NCBI RefSeq assembly: GCF_009765705.1
Contig: NZ_LMUX01000017.1
Coordinates: 641,516 to 705,515 of the forward strand
Source of the DNA: Burkholderia sp. L27(2015)
GTDB taxonomy: Bacteria > Pseudomonadota > Gammaproteobacteria > Burkholderiales > Burkholderiaceae
Length of the DNA: 64,000 nucleotides
Direction: 5' to 3'
Both the position numbers and the translations under genes were made by a program. Positions within the stretch are counted from its first letter, which is position 1. Each line of letters opens with the position of its first letter. This document shows, piece after piece, positions 27,583-36,378 of the stretch. The notes under the pieces are model-generated. The model was not told the origin of the DNA. It did not search any database and saw nothing but the letters and a program-made list of their open reading frames with translations.

Positions 27583-28572
27583 ATGTCACGCACCATCAAG
27601 TTCGCAAAAGCCGGAGGGCCGGAGGTCCTCGAATTCGTCGAAACGCAGGTTCCGGCCCCCGGCCCTACCGAGGTTCGTATCAAGGTCAAGGCCATTGGCA
27701 TCAACCGCGCGGAGGCCATGTGGCGCAATGACGCCTACATCGAACCCGTGAAGTACCCCGCCGGCCTGGGCTATGAGGCGGCAGGCATCGTCGATGCCGT
27801 GGGCCGGGACGTTACCGGCTTCGCGGTCGGTGACGAGGTCAATACGATCCCGTCCTTCTCGATGAATCAATACTTCATGTATGGCGAGGTGGTACTCGCG
27901 CCGGAATACGCCGTCGTGAAGCACCCGAAATCGCTTTCGTTTCCCGAGGCTGCGTCGATCTGGATGATGTTTGTGACGGCGTACGGCGCGCTAGTCGAAG
28001 ATGCCAAAGTCACCAAGGGCGACTTCGTCATCATTCCCGCGGCTTCCAGCAGCGTGGGACTGGCCGCGATACAGATCACGAACTACGCCGGCGCCACATC
28101 GATCGCCCTGACGCGCACTTCGGCCAAGCGCCAACAACTGCTGGATGCGGGCGCCACTCACGTGATCGCTACGGAAGAAGTCGACCTCGTGCAAGAAGTG
28201 ATGCGCATCACGGACGGCAAAGGTGCGCGCGTCGCGTTCGACCCCGTGGGTGGCCCGACCTTCGCGAAGCTGATTTCGGCGCTCTCGTTCCAGGGCATCG
28301 TGTACCTCTATGGGGCACTCAGCGAGGACGTCACCCCGCTACCGGTACTGGAAATGATAGGCAAGATGCCGACCGTCAAGGCGCACAACATCTGGCTGAC
28401 GACCGGCGACGAAACACGTCGCAAGGCAGCGGTGGAGTATGTGCTCAAGGGCCTCGAAGCCGGCGCGCTCAAACCCGTCATCGACCGGACGTTCAAGTTC
28501 GATGACATGGTGGAAGTGCATCGCTACCTGGAGCAGAACGGCCAGTTCGGCAAAATCGTCGTGACGGTGTAA
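27583..28572 (+). CDS. Zinc-independent MDR alcohol dehydrogenase / quinone oxidoreductase family
   Basis: Protein of 329 residues of the medium-chain dehydrogenase superfamily, QOR-like branch. It begins IKFAKAGGPEVLEFVETQVP, has GLGYEAAGIVDAVGRDVTGF and the cofactor motif AASSSVGLAAIQITNYAGA (about 151-169). The zinc-ligand Cys cluster is absent, as in quinone reductases. TAGGAG precedes the ATG. It probably forms one transcript with the ene-reductase, and it meets the convergent lysR gene with only 3 bp between. Confidence 0.88.
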   Translation: MSRTIKFAKAGGPEVLEFVETQVPAPGPTEVRIKVKAIGINRAEAMWRNDAYIEPVKYPAGLGYEAAGIVDAVGRDVTGFAVGDEVNTIPSFSMNQYFMYGEVVLAPEYAVVKHPKSLSFPEAASIWMMFVTAYGALVEDAKVTKGDFVIIPAASSSVGLAAIQITNYAGATSIALTRTSAKRQQLLDAGATHVIATEEVDLVQEVMRITDGKGARVAFDPVGGPTFAKLISALSFQGIVYLYGALSEDVTPLPVLEMIGKMPTVKAHNIWLTTGDETRRKAAVEYVLKGLEAGALKPVIDRTFKFDDMVEVHRYLEQNGQFGKIVVTV

Positions 28573-28575
28573 AGG

Positions 28576-29460
28576 CTAGCCAGCCAGGCAGTCCTCTACG
28601 AAAGCGGTGAACTGCCTGGCCTTTGTGCTTGCCAGCCGCCCGGTCGGATACACGGCCGACAGGCTGATAGGCGGAAGGACCCAATCGTCCATCACCGACA
28701 CGACGGCGCCCGATTTCAGCTCCGGCGTGAAGGCCCATTCGGATGCGATGGCCAAGCCCATGTCGGTGAACACCGCGGCGCGCAAGCCTTCGGTCGCGGT
28801 GATTTTCACTCGGCCGTGCATTTTGACCGACACCTCCGCGGTCTCTTTGCGGAACTTCCAGTCTTCGCCTCCGCCGTCGCGCGTGTAGATGATGGCCTGA
28901 TGCGCGAGCAGATCGCCAGGCGCGTTGGGGATGCCGTAGCGCTTGAAATACTCGGGCGTGCCCAACACGCGGCGGCGGGCCTCGGCGATCTTGCGGGCGG
29001 TCATGTTGGAGTCCGACAAAGCGCCCATGCGCAAGGCGACATCGATACCCTCCTCGACGAGGTCGATATTGCGGTCGTCCAAAACCAATTCCAGCTCGAG
29101 ACTCGGATGTTGGTCCATGAATTCCGGCAGCCGCGGCACGATATGCAGTCGCGCAAAACACACGGCCGCCGACACTCGCAGCTTGCCCGACAGGCCCGAC
29201 GCCGTTCCGCGTGCAGCCAGCACCGCTTCGTCGGTCTCCTCGACCGCACGCTTGGCGCGCAAGTAGAAGCTGTTGCCGGCCTCGGTTGGCGTGAGCACGC
29301 GCGTGGTCCTGAGCAAGAGCTTGACGCCCAGCCATTCCTCCAGCTGCGCAATCGCCTTCGACACAGCGGGTTGGCCGATGTCGTAGTGCCGCGCGGCCGC
29401 AGAGAACGAACCGGTGTCGACAACGCGTATATAAATTTCGATCGCAGCGAGACGGTCCAT
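28576..29460 (-). CDS. LysR family transcriptional regulator
   Basis: Regulator of 294 residues. The N-terminal HTH reads FSAAARHYDIGQPAVSKAIA and is followed by LLLRTTRVLTPTEAG; the effector domain begins KLRVSAAVCFARLHIVPRLP. It belongs to the CrgA-like subgroup that often controls neighbouring reductases. The start at 29460 has GGAGAATCAAG upstream; the frame is open 10 codons further. It is divergent from the peroxiredoxin-like gene and convergent with the reductases. The shared 15-mer suggests control of both sides. Confidence 0.9.
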   Translation of the reverse strand: MDRLAAIEIYIRVVDTGSFSAAARHYDIGQPAVSKAIAQLEEWLGVKLLLRTTRVLTPTEAGNSFYLRAKRAVEETDEAVLAARGTASGLSGKLRVSAAVCFARLHIVPRLPEFMDQHPSLELELVLDDRNIDLVEEGIDVALRMGALSDSNMTARKIAEARRRVLGTPEYFKRYGIPNAPGDLLAHQAIIYTRDGGGEDWKFRKETAEVSVKMHGRVKITATEGLRAAVFTDMGLAIASEWAFTPELKSGAVVSVMDDWVLPPISLSAVYPTGRLASTKARQFTAFVEDCLAG

Positions 29461-29516
29461 CTTGATTCTCCGACGGAATAAGTACTGCAAGATTTTGCGC
29501 CTTTCGCTTCTTCAAT

Positions 29517-29531
29517 GGAATGAATAAATTC
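29517..29531. promoter_or_regulatory. Putative operator between lysR and peroxiredoxin-like gene
   Basis: GGAATGAATAAATTC (dyad GAAT-N6-ATTC), 14 of 15 bases identical to 26330-26344 before the ene-reductase. It lies 56 bp upstream of the lysR start and 62 bp before the peroxiredoxin-like start. Confidence 0.5.
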
Positions 29532-29593
29532 GATACCGTTGATGCTGTCTTTGAGTCTGCCTTTGAGTCCGTTACCCACCCTGGGAGACAGTG

Positions 29594-30244
29594 ATGTCGA
29601 CAATAGAGAAGGGAAGCAGCACGGCCAGCCGGCAGTCGGACGCCGACGCCGAACTGGCCATGGCCGCGGCATCCAAAGCGGCAGCGAGTGCGCTGCGCGC
29701 GGGCGCACGGGCGCCACTCTTCACCCTTGCAGACGCCTCAGGGCGACGCATAGCCCTCGAAGCGTTGCTGAGCACAGGCCCTGTGGTTCTGCGCTTCTTC
29801 AGGGGCGCATGGTGTTCGTTCGGGGAGCACAGCGTGGCCGAATTTGCGTCCATGCACCAGGACGTAGTCTCGCTCGGTGCAAGCGCCGTTGCGATCGCGC
29901 CGCCCAGCAAACCGACCGTGCCGAGCGACCCGGTTCCAATGCCCGAATTGCAAGACATCGGCATGAAGGTCGCACGGGCATATGGACTTGCGTTCGATCT
30001 TCCGGTCGGTCTCAGGCCCAGGTATGAAGCGTTAGGCTACACGCCGCCGTCCACAAAGAGGGCGGGCACCTGGCTAGTTCCGATACCCGCCACGTACCTA
30101 CTGGACCGCGACGGCACCGTTGCGCTGGCGTTCATCGACGTGGACTACAGGAAGCGCTTCGAAGCCGCGTCGCTACTGAGCGCGTTAAAGGCCGTGCAAG
30201 CCCGGCACGCGATGCTGCCTCGCGGCCCACGCTCGCTTATTTAA
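29594..30244 (+). CDS. Peroxiredoxin-like (AhpC/TSA fold) protein
   Basis: Protein of 216 residues with a thioredoxin-like AhpC/TSA domain: LRAGARAPLFTLADASGRRI, then VVLRFFRGAWCSFGEHSVAE with the peroxidatic-position Cys. In the usual peroxiredoxin-like group the motif is WCPYC; here the Pro is Ser and the second Cys is gone, so any resolving thiol must come from elsewhere. The N-terminal 40 residues are Ala/Ser-rich. The ATG at 29594 has GGGAG upstream; an in-frame GTG directly before it could also be used. It is divergent from the lysR gene. Confidence 0.8.
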   Translation: MSTIEKGSSTASRQSDADAELAMAAASKAAASALRAGARAPLFTLADASGRRIALEALLSTGPVVLRFFRGAWCSFGEHSVAEFASMHQDVVSLGASAVAIAPPSKPTVPSDPVPMPELQDIGMKVARAYGLAFDLPVGLRPRYEALGYTPPSTKRAGTWLVPIPATYLLDRDGTVALAFIDVDYRKRFEAASLLSALKAVQARHAMLPRGPRSLI

Positions 30245-30262
30245 AACCGTCGCTTCGAACTC

Positions 30263-30313
30263 ACATCTACCACCCTCGTCTACCGCCCTCATTTACCATC
30301 TTCATCTACCACC
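30263..30313. repeat. 13-bp degenerate tandem repeat
   Basis: Four imperfect units of TCATCTACCACCC (30263, 30276, 30289, 30301) lie between the peroxiredoxin-like gene and the end of the TSUP gene; the last unit overlaps the TSUP stop and final Trp codons. Confidence 0.65.
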
Positions 30314-31073
30314 AGTACCGATACGCGTAGATGATCGTCATTGCCACGCCCGCGACAATCACAATCCGGCGCACCGTGGTTGCCGGAAGGATTCGAATCA
30401 GATGACCGCCGGCATAACCGCCAACGGCTGCGCCTACCAGCATGACCAGCGTAGGCGGCCAAACGACAATGCCTTTGACGATGAACACCAGGACAGCGGC
30501 CGCGCTGACCGCGGTCGCAAGCAGGTTCTTCAACGCCTTGACGGAGCGCAAATCCCCCGGCTCTGTGATCGCGAGCACGGCAGTCAGCATCACCCCTAGG
30601 CCTGCCCCGAAGAAACCGCCATACACCGATGCGAGCCCTATCGATCCCAGCGCTCGATATTGAGTTCGACTGCGCCCGAGTGCCTCATGGCGTTGCTCCG
30701 CACGCCTTTGAATCGTGGGCGCCAGCGCGAACAGTGCGGTCGCGAAGGCGATCAGCGCAGGCACCGGCAATGTGAAATCCCGTTCGGAAATGTGCAGCAA
30801 CACCAAGCCACCCAGCGCGCCGCCTATAAGTGCGCAAAGCGTCAGCAAGCACAAGCGTTTGTCGAAAGGCGGAAGGCGACTGCGATCCGCCAGCGCTGCG
30901 ATAAGATGCCCCGGCGATATCGCCACGGCATTCGACGCGTTGGCGGCAATGGCCGGCAAACCGGCGGCCAGCATGGCTGGAAAGGTAATCAGCGTAGCGC
31001 CGCCAGCCAATGCATTGACTATCCCGCCAACCGCCCCAGCTGCGAGCAGCAACGTCCCGGTCATCAGATTCAT
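30306..31073 (-). CDS. TSUP (TauE/SafE) family membrane exporter
   Basis: Inner-membrane protein of 255 residues with about eight hydrophobic segments and the duplicated glycine-rich pattern of TauE/SafE permeases: VGGIVNALAGGATLITFPA near the N-terminus and VYGGFFGAGLGVMLTAVLA in the middle. Members move organosulfur or other small anions. The last residues (YAYRYWW) overlap a tandem repeat. CGGAG precedes the ATG. It lies 78 bp downstream of, and co-directional with, an AraC regulator. Confidence 0.88.
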   Translation of the reverse strand: MNLMTGTLLLAAGAVGGIVNALAGGATLITFPAMLAAGLPAIAANASNAVAISPGHLIAALADRSRLPPFDKRLCLLTLCALIGGALGGLVLLHISERDFTLPVPALIAFATALFALAPTIQRRAEQRHEALGRSRTQYRALGSIGLASVYGGFFGAGLGVMLTAVLAITEPGDLRSVKALKNLLATAVSAAAVLVFIVKGIVVWPPTLVMLVGAAVGGYAGGHLIRILPATTVRRIVIVAGVAMTIIYAYRYWW

Positions 31074-31151
31074 ACGTTCTCCGTTTATGCTTATGCATTG
31101 TAGGGAGAGGCGCTCGCAGAGTCTGGAACGAATGTGACAACTATGCCCCGC

Positions 31152-31901
31152 TTATCCGTCTCGGTAGGACCGTGGCGTGGTACCGAAGGCCGCCAGGAAA
31201 TGGCGGCCGAGGTGGCTTTGATCGGCAAAACCCGTGTCCGATGCCACTGACGCCACCGCTTCGCCTTTGCGCAACAACGCCCTCGCTTCGTTGAGACGAT
31301 GCAGCAGGCGATACCGTGAAGGCGCTATACCGATGGCTCGGGAAAACAGCCGCGTATAACCTTCCCGACTGAACCCGCTGGCGGCGGCCAAGTGCTTGAT
31401 CGTGGCATCGGTGGACGTGATGTGTCGACGCAAGGCGTTTGCGCCGCTGCGATCCGAATCGCGATGATCCGAGGAAGTGACACGCTCTTCGAGCAGCTCC
31501 AGTATTTCATGCAAACCGACTGCTCTCGCGTTCGCCCAATGCGGCGGCATCGTGTATATCTCCGCGCGCTGCGGAATTGCTGCCAAGATAGAACGAGGAA
31601 GGTACAGGTTGAAACTGACTGTACCGGCCGATGCCTCATGGGTAGCCGCGTGTAACACGGACGGCGGGATTAAAACGAACTCGCCTTCACGCACCTCTAT
31701 GACCTGTCCCGCTACGGAAAAACATCGGCATCCGCTAGCCACAAACGTCAGTTGCGCTTCTTCGTGAAAGTGCGAACGCAACGCCGGATGCGTCTGCCCA
31801 CCCCATAAGGCGATTTCAACGGGCGTGTCGGTGCCGATACGTCGGTATCGCCAGATATCGCGTCCGTCCGGCTCTGCGGCGGCCATAAAATCGATATTCA
31901 T
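31152..31901 (-). CDS. AraC family transcriptional regulator
   Basis: Regulator of 249 residues. The N-terminal cupin-like sensing domain (LRSHFHEEAQLTFVASG, then VREGEFVLIPPSVLHAATHE) is followed by a C-terminal double HTH (TIKHLAAASGFSREGYTRLF and VASDTGFADQSHLGRHFLAA). It is transcribed towards the TSUP exporter gene and is its likely regulator. The effector is unknown. Confidence 0.9.
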   Translation of the reverse strand: MNIDFMAAAEPDGRDIWRYRRIGTDTPVEIALWGGQTHPALRSHFHEEAQLTFVASGCRCFSVAGQVIEVREGEFVLIPPSVLHAATHEASAGTVSFNLYLPRSILAAIPQRAEIYTMPPHWANARAVGLHEILELLEERVTSSDHRDSDRSGANALRRHITSTDATIKHLAAASGFSREGYTRLFSRAIGIAPSRYRLLHRLNEARALLRKGEAVASVASDTGFADQSHLGRHFLAAFGTTPRSYRDG

Positions 31902-32030
31902 TGGGTATTCCGTTTGAGAGCGACGCTTTAGGGGACGGTTTTAGGGGATCGTCATATTCGACGAAGCAATAGCATTTTGCCGGATACAATTCGGCATCGC
32001 TCAATTTTCCCATACTGACCTGATCCATCC

Positions 32031-33086
32031 ATGCCTAATCCTAATCGGGCTTTCCTTCTTGGCCCGCTGCTGAAAGGTGTTTCACGTTCCTTTTACCTGA
32101 CTCTGCGCGTGCTGCCGGTCGGCATGCGCGATCCGATCGGTTTGGCGTATCTGTTGGCACGGGCCGCCGATACGATAGCCGACACGTCGCTGATTCCGCC
32201 CGAGCAACGACTGGAGTTGCTGCTGTCGCTGCGCAGTCAAGTCAATGGCGCGACCGACGACGGCGCGCTGGTGCGGCGTTTGGCCGCGGAAGTGGCGGGT
32301 CAGCAAACGCTGTCGGACGAAAAAGTTCTGCTCGAGTCACTCGGGCCGGCCCTGGTGGTGTTATCGCAATTGAGCGAGTCCGATCGAGAGGCCGTACGCG
32401 AAATCGTCACGACGCTGACGAAGGGCATGGAATTCGATCTCCGTACGTTCCCTGACGAGCGCTCGGGCCAGATTGTCGCGCTTCGCGAATTGGCCGAGCT
32501 CGACCAATACACTTATCTGGTTGCGGGTTGCGTGGGGGAATTCTGGACCAAGATGACCTACGCCCACATGCCGGGAGCCCTCAAAGGGAAGCCCGAAGCC
32601 ATGTTGCAGCGGGGCGTTCGGTTCGGCAAAGCGCTACAGATGACCAATGTGCTGCGGGACTGCGGCAAGGATTTGCGTATCGGACGCTGTTACCTTCCGG
32701 TCACGCTGCTGGATCGCTTCGGCTTAAATCCGCAAGATCTCTTGTTGCCGAGCAATTCTCGTCGCGCACAACCGCTGTTGTTCGAGCTTATCCGGATGTC
32801 GTTGGATCACTTTCGCGAGGCGGTTGAATACACGCTCGCTATTCCCGCGTTTTCCATTCGATTGCGCCTGGCGTGTTTGTGGCCGGTCGTGATCGGCCTG
32901 GAAACGCTGCTGCTGCTTGTCGATAACGACGACTGGCTGGATCCGGAAAAGGTCTCGAAGATACGACGCAACAAGGTGTATCAGGTCATAGCGTGTTCAT
33001 TGCCGCTGGTGGCGTCCGACACATTGGTGCGTATCTGCGCTGAGCGGTTGATAGGGAAAATCGAGGCGCGACTGGGCGGTAGTTAA
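32031..33086 (+). CDS. Squalene/phytoene synthase family protein
   Basis: Prenyl-synthase of 351 residues with both Asp-rich motifs: ARAADTIADT (about 44-53) and NVLRDCGKDLRIGRCYLP (about 207-224), plus SRSFYLTLRVLP near the N-terminus and the YTYLVAGCVGEFWTKM helix. It should join two farnesyl or geranylgeranyl diphosphates head to head. The length and motifs resemble single-step squalene synthases more than the HpnC/HpnD pair. No carotenoid or hopanoid genes are near, so the product is open. A weak SD precedes the start. Confidence 0.88.
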   Translation: MPNPNRAFLLGPLLKGVSRSFYLTLRVLPVGMRDPIGLAYLLARAADTIADTSLIPPEQRLELLLSLRSQVNGATDDGALVRRLAAEVAGQQTLSDEKVLLESLGPALVVLSQLSESDREAVREIVTTLTKGMEFDLRTFPDERSGQIVALRELAELDQYTYLVAGCVGEFWTKMTYAHMPGALKGKPEAMLQRGVRFGKALQMTNVLRDCGKDLRIGRCYLPVTLLDRFGLNPQDLLLPSNSRRAQPLLFELIRMSLDHFREAVEYTLAIPAFSIRLRLACLWPVVIGLETLLLLVDNDDWLDPEKVSKIRRNKVYQVIACSLPLVASDTLVRICAERLIGKIEARLGGS

Positions 33087-33088
33087 GG

Positions 33089-33113
33089 GCAACGAGCGAC
33101 GCCCGCTCGTTGC
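33089..33113. terminator. Hairpin between convergent genes
   Basis: Perfect 10-bp stem GCAACGAGCG / CGCTCGTTGC with a 5-nt loop, 3 bp after the squalene-synthase-like stop. The T-run (CTTTTTCTTCC) comes only about 13 bases later, so it is a likely but atypical terminator. Confidence 0.45.
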
Positions 33114-33187
33114 AGATAGAACCGCTCTTTTTCTTCCCTTCCTATGCATTCATCGGGGAAAATCCACACTCCCCGACGCGCAACAGG

Positions 33188-33595
33188 TCAGGAACGCAGT
33201 TTGAGGATCGCGTCGACTTCAAGTTCAAAATCGATAAAACCTGACTGCACCAACGTTCTCGCCGGCCAAGGTTGAGCGACGTAGCCTCGGTATATTTTGT
33301 CAAAATCGGGTGCCCGCGCCGGATTTTTTAAATAGACCGTGACCTTGACTGCGTCATGCAGCGATAGACCAAGCTCACTCGCAACGGCGTTGAGGTTGTC
33401 CAAGGTTTGTCGTGCCTGGTCTTCAAACGGCAGATGCGACAAGCGATTGCCACTGACATCGCGTGGCGTCTGGCCGGACAAAAATACCAAATCGCCGCAC
33501 ACGATCGCTTGACTGTACGCGCCCGCCGGCGGGGGAGCGTTCTCGGAGTTAACAGCCTGTTTCATCGTTGCCGTACTCGTCGTTATTGCACTCAT
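33188..33595 (-). CDS. RidA family enamine/imine deaminase
   Basis: Protein of 135 residues with the YjgF/RidA fold: PPPAGAYSQAIVCGDLVFLSG, a central NLNAVASELGLSLHDAVKVT, and PARTLVQSGFIDFELEVDAI at the end. In this last stretch the otherwise conserved catalytic Arg precedes TLV, as in RidA. The role is hydrolysis of reactive enamines, or a related activity in family branches. The start at 33595 (MSAITTST) has GAGGT upstream. It begins 2 bp after the stop of the MFS gene and belongs to the same operon. Confidence 0.88.
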   Translation of the reverse strand: MSAITTSTATMKQAVNSENAPPPAGAYSQAIVCGDLVFLSGQTPRDVSGNRLSHLPFEDQARQTLDNLNAVASELGLSLHDAVKVTVYLKNPARAPDFDKIYRGYVAQPWPARTLVQSGFIDFELEVDAILKLRS

Positions 33596-33597
33596 CG

Positions 33598-35229
33598 TTA
33601 TTGCACCTCTGGTTTGTTGTGAGTTTGTATCGTCATGGCTGCGGCAATCGCACCGGCAAACGCGCACGCCGCGCATGTCAATGCTACTGCACGCAGTGCC
33701 GCGTCCAGCGCATCGGCTTGCGCCTGGACGATCAGTGGTTGCGGCACAAGCGGAGCAGCACTCACCGCAGACGTCGCGTTGGCTTCCGGTTCAAGTAGCT
33801 GCCCGGCCCTCCGATAGGCATCGGAAGGTACGTTCAATTGGTCAAGTCGCGTGGACAAAGCCGCGTTGTGCGCCCCGACAAACACGATGCCAAGCACGGC
33901 CACCGCAAGCAACCCGGCGACACGTGATACCGCATTGTTGATGCCCGACGCGACACCGATGCGATCACGCGTCGTGGAGGCCATCACCGTAGTCGTCAGC
34001 GGAGCAACGGTGATTGTCAGACCAAGGCCTATCGCCATCAACGCCGGAAAAAGAGTGCCCCAGTAACCGCCATGCGCGGATAACCACCCCAGTAAAATAA
34101 AGCCGACTCCGGTCACGAACGGCCCGGTGGTCAACATTGCACGTGGGCCGACCCGATTCGTCAGTGCTCCCGTGAGACGCGACAGCAGTCCGACGACGAC
34201 CGGCACGGGCAGCAGCGCCGCACCCGCCTCGGTCGCCGTGAAGTGATGGGCGCGAATCAGCGTGAACGGCAAGAAGAACAATACGCCGCTCAATCCAAAA
34301 TAGAGCAGCAACGTGATGATATTCACGCCGACAAAATCGCGTGACCGGAACACGTCGAGCGGCATCATGGGATTGCGGCTCCTGATTTCGATCACGACAA
34401 ATGCAATCAACGCGAGCACGCCGGTAACGATTAGCGCCAGCACGACTGGACTACCGAGCCCGCGTGACGAAGCGATCGTGAGGCCATAGGTGAGCATCGC
34501 CAAGCCCGTCACCGCGGCAAGCGCCCCGGGCCAGTCGAGCGCTTGGCGTGTGTCACTCTTGTAGCTGTTCGGAATGGACATGATCGCGAGTGCAACTGTG
34601 ACGCACGCCAGCGGCACGTTGATGAAGAAGATCGCGCGCCACGAAAGGACGTCGACGAGCCATCCGCCCGCGACCGGCCCAACCGCGGTCATGATTGCCG
34701 CGACGCCGGCCCACGTGCCTATCGCCTGGCCGCGTTCTTTCTCGTTGAAGACCGCGCCGATGATGGCAAGACTATTTGGAATCAGCAACGCGGCGCCCAT
34801 GCCTTGTATCGCACGTGCGGCGATTAATGTGCCTGAGTTCGGCGAGAGACCGCAGGCGATCGAAGCGATCGTGAAGAGCCCGATGCCCGCGATGAATACG
34901 TTGCGTCGGCCGAGTCGATCGCCCATCGAACCGCCGATCAGCACAAGCGAGCTTAGAAACAGTAGGTAGGCGTTGACGATCCATTGGATTGCTGCGACGC
35001 TCGCACCGAGTTCGTTCTGGATCGACGGCAGCGCAACATTGACCACCGAACCGTCGATGAATGCCATGCTCGAGCCAACTATGGTCGACGCGAGCGCGAG
35101 CCGTTTGCGCACGCAAGGGGGGTCGGCCGCGACCGGCTGCGTGCGGATGATCAGCTCATCGCACGCACCGGTTTGCCCAGCGCTGGGTTGCGTGGGGTGA
35201 GACTCGTCCAAAGGATCATGAACGGTCAA
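33598..35229 (-). CDS. DHA2 family (EmrB/QacA-type) multidrug MFS transporter
   Basis: Drug:H+ antiporter of 543 residues with 14 predicted helices. It has motif D1-like SMAFIDGSVVNVALPSI, motif A GGSMGDRLGRRNVFIAG and the antiporter motif C in AVGPVAGGWLVDVLSWRAIF. A polar N-terminal tail of about 45 residues precedes helix 1. It sits in the middle of a tight operon (PRC-barrel protein 14 bp upstream, RidA 2 bp downstream). The substrate is unknown. Confidence 0.9.
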   Translation of the reverse strand: MTVHDPLDESHPTQPSAGQTGACDELIIRTQPVAADPPCVRKRLALASTIVGSSMAFIDGSVVNVALPSIQNELGASVAAIQWIVNAYLLFLSSLVLIGGSMGDRLGRRNVFIAGIGLFTIASIACGLSPNSGTLIAARAIQGMGAALLIPNSLAIIGAVFNEKERGQAIGTWAGVAAIMTAVGPVAGGWLVDVLSWRAIFFINVPLACVTVALAIMSIPNSYKSDTRQALDWPGALAAVTGLAMLTYGLTIASSRGLGSPVVLALIVTGVLALIAFVVIEIRSRNPMMPLDVFRSRDFVGVNIITLLLYFGLSGVLFFLPFTLIRAHHFTATEAGAALLPVPVVVGLLSRLTGALTNRVGPRAMLTTGPFVTGVGFILLGWLSAHGGYWGTLFPALMAIGLGLTITVAPLTTTVMASTTRDRIGVASGINNAVSRVAGLLAVAVLGIVFVGAHNAALSTRLDQLNVPSDAYRRAGQLLEPEANATSAVSAAPLVPQPLIVQAQADALDAALRAVALTCAACAFAGAIAAAMTIQTHNKPEVQ

Positions 35230-35243
35230 GATCGCTCTCGTGT

Positions 35244-35669
35244 TTATTGGCCCTGCACTTTCTTGGGTTTCGGCGGCGATTCAATCTTGTTGTATTCAAA
35301 GGCAGGCGTCGCTTTGATCGCATCCTTTGTTGCGCCGGCCAGGTAGAAGTTTCCATCGCGAATAGCGAGCATACCGATCGGAACTGCGACATCGTGGACG
35401 GCCACGCCTAGAAATCCGCCGGCGGAAATAATCGCGGCAGACAAGGAACCGCTGGGATCGACGACCAGATCGCGTATCGTGCCGATCTTCATGTTTTGAT
35501 CGTTGTAGACGGCTTTACCGAGTACGCTTTTCTTGACACTCCAGCCTTGCAGCAAAGCGTTGGATTGCTCGACGGTCACGCTGAGAGGTTGACTGCCCGC
35601 GACTTGGGCATGGGCGTCGATGCAGGATGCCAGTACGATTGCGACTAAAAGTGTTTTGCGTATCGTCAT
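35244..35669 (-). CDS. Exported PRC-barrel domain protein
   Basis: Protein of 141 residues. A Sec signal peptide (TIRKTLLVAIVLASC, cleavage near AHA-QV) is followed by a PRC-barrel domain (SVLGKAVYNDQNMKIGTIRD, then LVVDPSGSLSAAIISAGGFL). The C-terminus is Lys/Pro-rich. Periplasmic PRC proteins of this type are common in Burkholderiaceae, with unclear roles. GGAG precedes the ATG. It is the first gene of the operon with the MFS and RidA genes. Confidence 0.82.
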   Translation of the reverse strand: MTIRKTLLVAIVLASCIDAHAQVAGSQPLSVTVEQSNALLQGWSVKKSVLGKAVYNDQNMKIGTIRDLVVDPSGSLSAAIISAGGFLGVAVHDVAVPIGMLAIRDGNFYLAGATKDAIKATPAFEYNKIESPPKPKKVQGQ

Positions 35670-35916
35670 TTATTGACTCCGTGATTGGTTAGTAGAACCG
35701 GCTCGATTTCGCATCCCTGCCTATGAAATCTCGAGAGCCGCGCTCTATTATGCTCTGACTTCCGCGTGCAGCAACGGGCCGGGATTCCAATCAGCAACAC
35801 CAGCGCGCCGATTTGCCGTGCGAGCGCGGACGTTGTGCGTGTTGTGCTAGAGCAGGTCACGGAGCTGATTGAGCCACGTCAACTGGCGGGCGGTGCGCTG
35901 GGTTGAGACAAGCGGC

Positions 35917-36378
35917 TCACGAAGAGCGCTGCAGCGTGTTGCCTTGCACCTCGATTTTCACGGGATCGGTTCGCTTCCATTGCTTCTTGGGTACGACTAG
36001 CTTCCATGTCGCGTCCTTTCCCCCGCTGCGAAAGAACGCCGCGATGCCGATGTATTCGGCGGCGGCGTTCATCTCTACACTGATGCTGGCGGTCGAATCG
36101 GGCCGCAGCACGATATCTTTTGTCGTCAGTATGTCCGCCTTGAGTGCGCCTAGGTCATTGGCCTGCAATTGGGTGTAGGCCAGTTTCTCGAACGCTTGGG
36201 ATTTCTTCAATTGATAGATGCGTACTACAGTGGATAGTGGTTGACCCGTGCCGTTTGCGTTTAGTGACGCTCGACTAACGAGGTCAAGGTTCATCGTCTT
36301 GACCTGCGTTGTGAAGGCCCATTTCGCCGCGGCCACCGTGCTGCTCTGTACTGCTTGGCCTACTCCGCAGCCGGAGAG
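35917..36378 (-). pseudogene. tssJ: tssJ, type VI secretion lipoprotein, 5'-truncated
   Basis: From the lipobox LSGCGVGQ (Cys codon 36369-36367) to the stop, this encodes TssJ, the outer-membrane lipoprotein that anchors TssM: AAKWAFTTQVKTMNLDLVSR, STVVRIYQLKKSQAFEKL and VLRPDSTASISVEMNAAAEY. The signal peptide is missing. Upstream of the lipobox the frame stays open to an ATG at 36498, but those 40 codons are the antisense of an hcp 3' end and do not form a signal peptide. The protein should therefore not reach the outer membrane. tssK, tssL and tssM do not follow. Confidence 0.82.

Noticed and set aside
28493-29515. 340-codon minus-strand frame next to the lysR gene
   Set aside because: It is a shifted frame through the lysR gene; the LysR HTH and effector domain are only in the frame 29460-28576.
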